Shown here piece by piece: positions 58,026 through 64,000 of a DNA stretch of 64,000 bases; positions within the stretch are counted from its first letter, which is position 1; the number at the start of each line of letters is the position of its first letter. A program made the translations under genes and the position numbers. Location: positions 62,001 through 126,000 of the forward strand of contig NZ_JACGXN010000001.1 in assembly GCF_014138285.1 (NCBI RefSeq), read 5' to 3'. This DNA is from Phyllobacterium myrsinacearum (GTDB taxonomy: Bacteria; Pseudomonadota; Alphaproteobacteria; Rhizobiales; Rhizobiaceae). Under the pieces are notes generated by a model that did not search any database, was not told the DNA's origin, and was given only the letters and a program-made list of their open reading frames with translations.

Positions 58026-59504
58026 TCAGTTTCCGATATCGTGCAGGCGCTCCACGAGGCGGGACACGTCATGTCCGAGCGGGCGATCTTCCGTGAGAGG
58101 CTCCGCAACGGATCGAACCAGATCATGGGTCTCTTGCGTGCCGCGGCCGCAACGATGGCCTGCACGCAAGTCAACGGCCTGCGCCGCCGCGAGCATTTCA
58201 CAGGCAACGAGATGCCGCCAGAGATCGAGCATGTCAGCACATTTTGCAACCGCCAGAAGTGTCTGGGTGGCGTGATCTTCAACCCCTTCAGAAACCGGCA
58301 GGAAATCCAGCAACACCGGGTTCGCCTTGTGGCGGATCGCACCGACAAGCGCCGCAACCGTCTTTTGCAACGGGACAAAACCGGCGGATGCACCACCTGC
58401 GGATGAAAGGTAACGCGGCAGGCCATTGCGGCTCGATCCGGTCAGTTGAATGAACCGGGCAGCACTGGCAAGCGCTGTCTGGGCGATGGCAAGTCCAAGG
58501 GTTTCAAAGGCCAGTGCCAGGGATGGCGTGTGGAAATTACCCGTCGAAAGCACTCTGTTCTCGTCGACAAGCACCAGCGGATTGTCGGCCGCTGCATTGA
58601 GCTCGATCTCCACAGCCTTCACAGTCGTTGCCAGCGCATGCGCGAGCGCTCCGTGGATCGATGCGACACAGCGCAGGCTGAGCGGGTCCTGAATGGCCAC
58701 ACGCGCTTCGTGGAGAGACGAACCTTCGAGATAGTCGAGGAGCTTTCCCGCTTCCTCTGCTTGTCCGGCAGCCGGTCGCGCCTGCTGGATCGCTGGCGCG
58801 AGGATCAGCGGGTTACCGCCAAGCCCCTCAAAACCGAGCGCAGCCGCCTGCCGCTGATACTCGAGCAAAACCGTGGCATCGGTTAGGGCAAGCGCGCCCT
58901 TACCGGCTGACACGGCTGAAGCGTTGAGAAGCGACAACCCATCCTTCGGACCAAGCAGCGAGGGTCGAAGACCGGCCTGAGACAGGGCTTCTGCGGAGGT
59001 GAGCACCGCACCATCATATTCGGCCTGCCCTTCGCCGATCAGGGTCTGGGCAATGGCAGACAGCAGAACAAGATCACCCGCACCGATCGAACCGATGGAT
59101 GGAACAAGCGGATGCACCTTATGATTGATGAGCGCAAGCAGATCGGCAAAAACTTCAGGCGATATGCCGGAGCCCCCCACCGCCAGCATGGACAGACGCG
59201 CCGCCATGACAGCGCGGGTCTCGTCGCGCAGCAGCGAGGTACCGACGCCGACACCACGCCCGCGCACCAGTTGCTGCTGGAACTGGCCCGCCTCATCGAC
59301 AACCGCCGTTTTCAGATTGGCTCCAAGGCCTGTATTCAGACCGTAAATCTGCTGCCCGGAAGCCGCTGCCGCATCGAGCACGGCTCTTGCACTGGTCAAT
59401 CTGGCCGATACATCGGGCGTCGCCGTGACAGTAAAATCCTTGCGCGCGATGGCGGCAATATCGGCGATGGTGACACCCGATCCCGTGAGAACCAGCACGT
59501 TCAT
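58026..59504 (-). CDS. HAL/PAL-family ammonia-lyase homologue lacking the MIO serine
   Basis: The 492-residue product has the fold and most signatures of the aromatic amino-acid lyase family (Lyase_aromatic): IYGLNTGLGAN (Y54), DGLSLLN (N194), QDPLSLRC (R278), GNFHTPSLALA (F324) and SEGVEDHATQ (E409). The cofactor triad Ala-Ser-Gly is broken: the sequence reads GSIGA-GDLVLL (residues 138-147), one residue short, with Ser absent. The conserved Tyr of QDxYSxR is Leu275. MIO-dependent deamination should therefore be impossible. It may catalyse a cofactor-free elimination or be non-enzymatic. Its start overlaps the cyclodeaminase-like gene (ATGA), so it is the last gene of the operon. Confidence 0.85.
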   Translation of the reverse strand: MNVLVLTGSGVTIADIAAIARKDFTVTATPDVSARLTSARAVLDAAAASGQQIYGLNTGLGANLKTAVVDEAGQFQQQLVRGRGVGVGTSLLRDETRAVMAARLSMLAVGGSGISPEVFADLLALINHKVHPLVPSIGSIGAGDLVLLSAIAQTLIGEGQAEYDGAVLTSAEALSQAGLRPSLLGPKDGLSLLNASAVSAGKGALALTDATVLLEYQRQAAALGFEGLGGNPLILAPAIQQARPAAGQAEEAGKLLDYLEGSSLHEARVAIQDPLSLRCVASIHGALAHALATTVKAVEIELNAAADNPLVLVDENRVLSTGNFHTPSLALAFETLGLAIAQTALASAARFIQLTGSSRNGLPRYLSSAGGASAGFVPLQKTVAALVGAIRHKANPVLLDFLPVSEGVEDHATQTLLAVAKCADMLDLWRHLVACEMLAAAQAVDLRAGHRCGRGTQETHDLVRSVAEPLTEDRPLGHDVSRLVERLHDIGN

Positions 59505-60520
59505 GCGAACCGCAACCTTTGTCCAATATTGTTCGCCTTGGCTTTCTCAAGCATGGCGTAGCCAAGCGCGATATCACTGAGCGACAAGCCCCTGTGCCAG
59601 AACAGGATGGTTTCGCCGTCGTTCTCACGTCCTGTCCTGTGCCCGGCAACGATCTGGCCAAGTTCCGCATGCAGCGTCTGCTCGGACAACTTGCCTGCCT
59701 CGACATGGGCACGCAGCGAGCCGAATTTTCCGCCCTTGCACTGCCCCCAGTCATCAACCACCAACTTGTCCATGATATCGGTGAGGGACAGCTCAACCGC
59801 GCTCATCGTGCCATAGGGCACCACGAAGGCACCGGGCTTGATCCATTCGGTCTTCAGCATGGGCTGCGGTTCAGGCAGGCGCGATGCCTCGACCACGATA
59901 TCAGCACCCTCGACACAGGCCTGCCAGTTGTCGGTAATGGTTATCGGCTTGCCAAGGTCATCCGAGAGTTTTTTCGCAAAGGCATCGCGGCTTTCCGGGC
60001 GGCGCGAATGCACGCGGATTTCATCGAAATCATAGAGGTGATCGAGCAGTCGCACATTCCAGTAGGCCGTGCCGCGTGCGCCGATATGGCCGAGCACCTT
60101 TGAATTCTTGCGCGCCAGATGCTTTGCACCAAGAGCGGTGATCGCGCCGGTCCGCATATCCGTGATGACAGTGGCATCCAGAATGGCCTTTGGTGCGCCT
60201 GTGCGCGGATCGAACAGATTGAGCACGCCGAATTCCGAGGGATAGTTCAGTTTGTAATTGTCAACGAAGTCACCAACGATCTTGACGCCTGCCAGATTGA
60301 GCGGCGCCACGTAGCCACGCAGCACATTGAAGTGGCCATGAAACGATTCATCGGGCTCCAGATGCACACGCGGCTCGATGACAGTCTGGCCGTTGCCCTG
60401 CGCGGCGAGCGAAGTCTCGATTGCGGCCAGAATTTCCGCATCGGTTAGGGCAAGCGCCTCGATGTCGAGGGCATTCAGATAGTCGATATAGATCGGTTTC
60501 ATGCTGTTCTCTCTGCTCAT
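59501..60520 (-). CDS. Ornithine-cyclodeaminase/mu-crystallin-family protein
   Basis: The 339-residue product shows the family's N-terminal substrate domain with LAGVKIVGDFVDNY (Lys of the active site) and ITDMRTGAITALGAKHLARKNSKVLGHIGARGTAYWNVRLLDHL, where the Arg of RTGA and the NAD-binding Gly motif GHIGARG are seen. The position of the catalytic Asp of true ornithine cyclodeaminases appears as YGTMSAVEL with no Asp, so it is probably a ketimine reductase or amino-acid dehydrogenase type. It overlaps its neighbours on both sides by 4 bases. A second ATG at 60502 also has a fair ribosome-binding site. Confidence 0.85.
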   Translation of the reverse strand: MSRENSMKPIYIDYLNALDIEALALTDAEILAAIETSLAAQGNGQTVIEPRVHLEPDESFHGHFNVLRGYVAPLNLAGVKIVGDFVDNYKLNYPSEFGVLNLFDPRTGAPKAILDATVITDMRTGAITALGAKHLARKNSKVLGHIGARGTAYWNVRLLDHLYDFDEIRVHSRRPESRDAFAKKLSDDLGKPITITDNWQACVEGADIVVEASRLPEPQPMLKTEWIKPGAFVVPYGTMSAVELSLTDIMDKLVVDDWGQCKGGKFGSLRAHVEAGKLSEQTLHAELGQIVAGHRTGRENDGETILFWHRGLSLSDIALGYAMLEKAKANNIGQRLRFA

Positions 60521-61839
60521 GACGAACGGGCCGGTGTTCTGACACCCAGATTTTCCCGCAGGGTACGACCTTCATACTCCTGACGGAAAAGGCCACGGCG
60601 CTGCAATTCCGGCACGACAAATCTGGCAAAATCGTCGAGCCCACTGGGAAAGAGCGGCGGCATGACATTGAACCCGTCGGCCGCCTTGCCGCGAAACCGC
60701 TCTTCCAGCGCATCGGCAATCTGGACCGGCGTGCCGATCAGCTGCCAATGGCCGCGCGCGCCGGCAAAATGCCGTGCCAACTGCCGGATGGACAGGTTTT
60801 CCCGGCGACCGAGATCGATGATGAGCTGCTGCCTGCTCTGAATGCCATCAGTTTGCGGCATATCCGGCAGAGGCCCATCGAGCGGATGGTTCGACAGATC
60901 CTTGAGGCTGAGATAGCTCGCAAGCAGCGCCACACCGACCTGATCCGGGATCAGTTCCTGCAACGCATCATATTTTGCCCGTGCTTCGCTTTCCGTTTCG
61001 CCCACGATGGGTGACACACCCGGCATGATCTTCAGGTCATCCGCCTGCCGTCCGAATTTCGCAAGCCGGGCCTTCACGTCCGCATAGAAGGCCTGCGCCT
61101 CTCCCATGGTCTGGGCGGCGGAAAAGACCACATCGGCGGTGCGGGCGGCAAGGTCCTTGCCGACATCGGAGGCGCCGGCCTGCACCATCAGCGGCCTGCC
61201 CTGTGGCGACCTCTGGCTGTCCAGCACGCCCGTAACAGTGAAATGCGTACCCCGATGATCGACCGGGTGAAGTTTTGCCGGATCGGCATAGACGCCCTGC
61301 TCCGCATCGAGGACATAGGCGCCCTCATCCACGCTGTCCCAGACTGTGGTTGCGGCTTGGGCGAACTCCTCTGCCCGTTCATAACGCTGGCCATGCGGTC
61401 GCAAGCCGCTCGAGACGAAATTCTCCGCTTCGAGATCACTGGCTGACGTTACCAGATTCCATCCTGCCCGGCCGCCGCTGAGCTGATCAAGCGCGGCGAA
61501 TGTCCGCGCCAGACCATAGGGCTCGTTATAGGTGGTGGAAGCCGTGGCGACGAGACCGATATGGGAGGTATTGACCGCCAGTGCCGCCAGAAGGCTGAGC
61601 GGTTCAAAACTGGTCGAGCGCGCCGCCTGACTGGCAATCTCCGGATTGCGTTCGCGAATGGCAGCGGCGTCTTCGATGAACACCATGTCGAACTTGGCTC
61701 GTTCGGCCATCTGCGCCAGTTGAATGAAATGGCTGATATCCGCCCCGGCATTGGCATGGGCATCGGGATGGCGCCAGGCGGCGATATGATGGCCGCCCGC
61801 CATGAGAAAGGCACCGAGCTTCATCTGATCCGCACTCAT
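60517..61839 (-). CDS. LLM-class flavin monooxygenase (NtaA/SnaA/DszA family)
   Basis: The 440-residue product is a two-component FMN-dependent monooxygenase. Seen are HHIAAWRHPDAHANAGADI, FIEDAAAIRERNPEIASQ, TYNEPYGLARTFAALDQLSGGRAGWNLVTSAS, THFTVTGVLDSQRSPQGRPLMVQAGAS and a C-terminal region about LRENLGVRTPARSS. Family members use FMNH2 from a separate reductase and oxidise nitrilotriacetate, sulfonates or thioethers. No reductase gene is visible here. The gene overlaps both its neighbours by 4 bases. Confidence 0.88.
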   Translation of the reverse strand: MSADQMKLGAFLMAGGHHIAAWRHPDAHANAGADISHFIQLAQMAERAKFDMVFIEDAAAIRERNPEIASQAARSTSFEPLSLLAALAVNTSHIGLVATASTTYNEPYGLARTFAALDQLSGGRAGWNLVTSASDLEAENFVSSGLRPHGQRYERAEEFAQAATTVWDSVDEGAYVLDAEQGVYADPAKLHPVDHRGTHFTVTGVLDSQRSPQGRPLMVQAGASDVGKDLAARTADVVFSAAQTMGEAQAFYADVKARLAKFGRQADDLKIMPGVSPIVGETESEARAKYDALQELIPDQVGVALLASYLSLKDLSNHPLDGPLPDMPQTDGIQSRQQLIIDLGRRENLSIRQLARHFAGARGHWQLIGTPVQIADALEERFRGKAADGFNVMPPLFPSGLDDFARFVVPELQRRGLFRQEYEGRTLRENLGVRTPARSS

Positions 61840-62852
61840 GATGCGCGCTCCAGACGAACCGGACGCGCAAGGCCGAGGTGTCCGTGCAGGGTCGTGGTGT
61901 CATAGGCACGGCGGAACACGCCGCGCCGCCGAAGTTCCGGAATGACCTCATCAACGAAGCTGATAACGCCCTCGGGCTCGATGGGCGACAGGACAACAAA
62001 TCCATCGAGACCGGCCGCAGCTGCCTGCTCCTGCATCTGGTCTGCAATGTTGGAAGCCGTGCCAATCACCGCGAAACCATGCGGCACGTCGGACTGTGAT
62101 GTGCCAAAAGAGGGAATAATGTTTGCAAAAAACCTGACATCCTCGCGCCGCCGTCCACGTGTTGCAAGGCGTTCAACCAGACTGGCGGCAAGCGCTTTCA
62201 GAGCATCCGGCGTTGCGCCCGGCAGGAAAACCACATCCGCCAGTGCGGCAATGTCGAGCGTGTCCGGAGTCAGGACATGGCTGATGACCGGTCTGCCCTG
62301 CGGCGAAGGATTGACATTGAGCGGGCCGCGAACGGTGAAATGCGTACCCTTATGGTTGAGAACATGCATTTTGTCGGGGTCGAAGAACCGGCCCCGCGCC
62401 TTGTCATAGGTGAAGGCATCAGCCTCGAAACTGTCCCAAAGCCCCGATACGACGTCAAGATATTCCTGATCGCGATCTGGATCATCGGAGCCAATGACAT
62501 TCCACCCGGTACGGCCCTCGCCGATCAGATCGAGGGACGCGAAACGCCGGCCGAGATTATAGGGTTCATGCTGATGCATTGCAGCGGCGGCAATCAATCC
62601 GATCCTGCTGGTTGCCGTTGCAAGCGCCGATACCAGCATGGTTGGTTCGAAGGGAACGGCGAGCGGCGAAAGATCATCATGCGGCCGTTGACCAAACTGG
62701 TCCGGCAGCAGGACAAAATCCAGCGCCCCCGCTTCGGCCTTCTTCACCTGCGCGGCCATGCGGCCGAAATCGAGAGCGGCCCGTTCGCCGCTCTTTCTGC
62801 GCCACGCGGAGGGATGATGTCCGAACGGCGTCAACGACAGGCCGATATGCAT
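61836..62852 (-). CDS. LLM-class flavin monooxygenase, second copy
   Basis: The 338-residue product is a shorter relative of the first monooxygenase and shares its motifs: GRTGWNVIGSDDPDRDQEYLD, THFTVRGPLNVNPSPQGRPVI, and MHQHEPYNLGRRFASLDLIGEG. The N-terminus MHIGLSLTPFGHHPSAWR is that of a luciferase-like TIM barrel. It lacks about 100 C-terminal residues of the longer copy. The two probably act in one pathway. It starts one base into the DUF427 gene's stop (TAATG). Confidence 0.87.
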   Translation of the reverse strand: MHIGLSLTPFGHHPSAWRRKSGERAALDFGRMAAQVKKAEAGALDFVLLPDQFGQRPHDDLSPLAVPFEPTMLVSALATATSRIGLIAAAAMHQHEPYNLGRRFASLDLIGEGRTGWNVIGSDDPDRDQEYLDVVSGLWDSFEADAFTYDKARGRFFDPDKMHVLNHKGTHFTVRGPLNVNPSPQGRPVISHVLTPDTLDIAALADVVFLPGATPDALKALAASLVERLATRGRRREDVRFFANIIPSFGTSQSDVPHGFAVIGTASNIADQMQEQAAAAGLDGFVVLSPIEPEGVISFVDEVIPELRRRGVFRRAYDTTTLHGHLGLARPVRLERAS

Positions 62853-63592
62853 TATTCCGCATCTCCGGCGCTGACACGAATCTCGTCAATCTTCTCGTTG
62901 TAGAACGAGATCAATCCCTTGATCCGCCCGCTTTCATAGAGGGGCTCCGGATAATACCAGACGATGTTCTCGTGGCGTTTTCCATCAAGATCGAAATGGT
63001 AGTAGGACGCCCTGCCCTTGTAGGGGCAGTATGTGTGAAGCGGACTGTCCACCAGCGTTCCGGCGATCAGATCCTCCACGGGAAAGTAATAGCGCGGGAT
63101 CAGGCTGGTCTCGAACAGGAAAACCGCGCGGTTTGTGCGCGCCACCAGCTTGCCATCGACAAAGACCTCGACACGGCGCTTGCTGTCGATCGTGTCGACC
63201 CGCCAGTGAACATTGCGCGGGTGGCCAAAGATTTCCTCGTCTTCCTCGAACCAGCGCACGGCGCTCCACGCGACAGTCACGTAATCCGTGAGTTCAGGCA
63301 CGCCCTGCGGTACATGTTCGTAACTCCAGGCACTGTCTTCAGCGCCTTTGAGCGACCAGTAGCGCCGCGACCCGAGCACCGGGGACGCCCCAGTCTTTTC
63401 CGATGGTTCAAGTACACCATCGGAGAAGTCAGATTTTGGCAGGTAATAGACGGGGTGACCGCCATTTTCGTAGATGACGATGGCCTGCGTACTGTCGGCG
63501 ATCACCTCTTCGCCAAGCTTCAGGCGGATACGGCGATAGGTCGGTTCAATCAGGACGGCGGGCACTTCCCGGGAACGATAGGCGATGGACAT
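62852..63592 (-). CDS. Double DUF427-domain protein
   Basis: From the ATG at 63592 (TTTGGAGAG upstream; a GTG 6 bases earlier overlaps that site) the product is 246 residues. Two DUF427 domains are visible: PTYRRIRLKLGEEVIADSTQAIVIYENGGHPVYYLP and, in the second half, RVEVFVDGKLVARTNRAVFLFETSLIPRYYFP followed by CPYKGRASYYHF. DUF427 proteins are small beta-barrel-like folds of unknown function, here in a duplicated form. It follows the ABC ATPase gene by 54 bases, so it is in the same transcript. Confidence 0.85.
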   Translation of the reverse strand: MSIAYRSREVPAVLIEPTYRRIRLKLGEEVIADSTQAIVIYENGGHPVYYLPKSDFSDGVLEPSEKTGASPVLGSRRYWSLKGAEDSAWSYEHVPQGVPELTDYVTVAWSAVRWFEEDEEIFGHPRNVHWRVDTIDSKRRVEVFVDGKLVARTNRAVFLFETSLIPRYYFPVEDLIAGTLVDSPLHTYCPYKGRASYYHFDLDGKRHENIVWYYPEPLYESGRIKGLISFYNEKIDEIRVSAGDAE

Positions 63593-63646
63593 AATCACTC
63601 TCCAAAGGTGAGTTTCTATCGGCTGGCCTGATCAAATATGGTGCGA

Positions 63647-64000
63647 TCAAACCGAAAAAATCGCGTCGCGGGTCAACCGGCCGGTAACAGCTCCGGCCGT
63701 ATCCACCACAGCAAGGACATCGCTGTTCGCAGCGACCATCAGCGCCAGCGCATCGCGCAGGTTGCTGGTGGCAGCGACGGGATGTGCCCCGTCCCGCGGC
63801 TTGTCCGTCGTCATGGCATTGCTGACAGTAAACAGGCTCAGGCGCTTGATCGCCCGGTCTATGCCGACGAAGTTTTCGACAAATGCGTCAGCGGGGTGAG
63901 AAAGAATCGCGTCGGGCGTGTCATACTGGACAATCCTGCCGCTCTTCATGATGGCGATACGGTCACCCAGACGGATGGCTTCGTCGAGATCATGGGTCAC
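63647..64000 (-). CDS. ABC transporter ATPase C-terminus with CBS region (partial)
   Basis: Only the last 117 residues lie in the window; the 5' part with Walker A is outside. Visible are the H-loop in VTHDLDEAIRLGDRIAIMKSGRIVQYDTPDAILSHPADAFVENFVG and a C-terminal CBS-like segment (VAATSNLRDALALMVAANSDVLAVVDTAGAVTGRLTR). This layout is that of ProV/OpuCA-type ATPases of glycine-betaine, choline or other quaternary-amine importers. It precedes the lyase/monooxygenase genes in the same direction with a 54-base gap, so it probably begins or belongs to that operon. Confidence 0.8.
   Translation of the reverse strand: MTHDLDEAIRLGDRIAIMKSGRIVQYDTPDAILSHPADAFVENFVGIDRAIKRLSLFTVSNAMTTDKPRDGAHPVAATSNLRDALALMVAANSDVLAVVDTAGAVTGRLTRDAIFSV

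Overview
The window looks like chromosomal DNA of a Hyphomicrobiales alphaproteobacterium close to Brucella/Ochrobactrum/Phyllobacterium. This rests on an Omp2b-type porin, the order DUF177-plsX-fabH-ihfA-merR, the order glyA-nrdR-ribD-ribE-ribH-nusB, an AapJQMP general amino-acid transporter, an LdtR-type MarR gene beside an L,D-transpeptidase, a Bpt leucyltransferase, and short palindromic intergenic repeats of the rhizobial (RIME-like) kind. I found no tRNA, rRNA, CRISPR array, insertion sequence or prophage. Most of the window is ordinary core genome with dense coding and many ATGA overlaps.

Layout. 0-7 kb: a glycosyltransferase, a VanZ-like protein, a cysteine hydrolase, a 1.2-kb AT-rich region without a convincing gene, the porin, small proteins, a fasciclin-domain protein and two DUF883-like membrane-anchored proteins. 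7-12.3 kb: the minus-strand lipid block (DUF177, plsX, fabH, ihfA, merR) with a CBP3-type bc1 chaperone and divergent bamE. 12.3-19.7 kb: H+-pyrophosphatase, then glyA and the nrdR-rib-nusB operon. 19.7-27.8 kb: L,D-transpeptidase with its MarR neighbour, 3-hydroxyisobutyryl-CoA hydrolase, hemB, an RDD protein, bpt and a DMT exporter. 27.8-33 kb: a TetR-controlled RND efflux operon whose promoter is bracketed by two near-identical palindromes. 33-45 kb: parC, a periplasmic protein, aspS, rnd, a second DMT exporter, and ppk-ppx. 45-58 kb: a zf-CHCC protein, a flavin monooxygenase, aapJQMP, a PAP2 phosphatase, metC, a Cys/His-rich secreted protein next to a DUF305 protein, an Flp pilin and several small envelope proteins.

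58-64 kb is the most interesting accessory segment. A minus-strand operon, tightly overlapping after a 54-bp gap behind its first visible gene, encodes in transcription order an osmoprotectant/quaternary-amine-type ABC ATPase (cut by the window end), a double DUF427 protein, two luciferase-like (LLM) flavin monooxygenases, an ornithine-cyclodeaminase/mu-crystallin family enzyme, and a histidine/phenylalanine ammonia-lyase homologue. The lyase has lost the serine of the Ala-Ser-Gly triad that forms the MIO cofactor, and also the conserved active-site tyrosine of the QDxYSxR motif, while keeping the rest of the fold's signatures. I read this as a catabolic operon for an imported small nitrogen compound, possibly a betaine, with an unusual cofactor-free lyase. 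The substrate is unknown.
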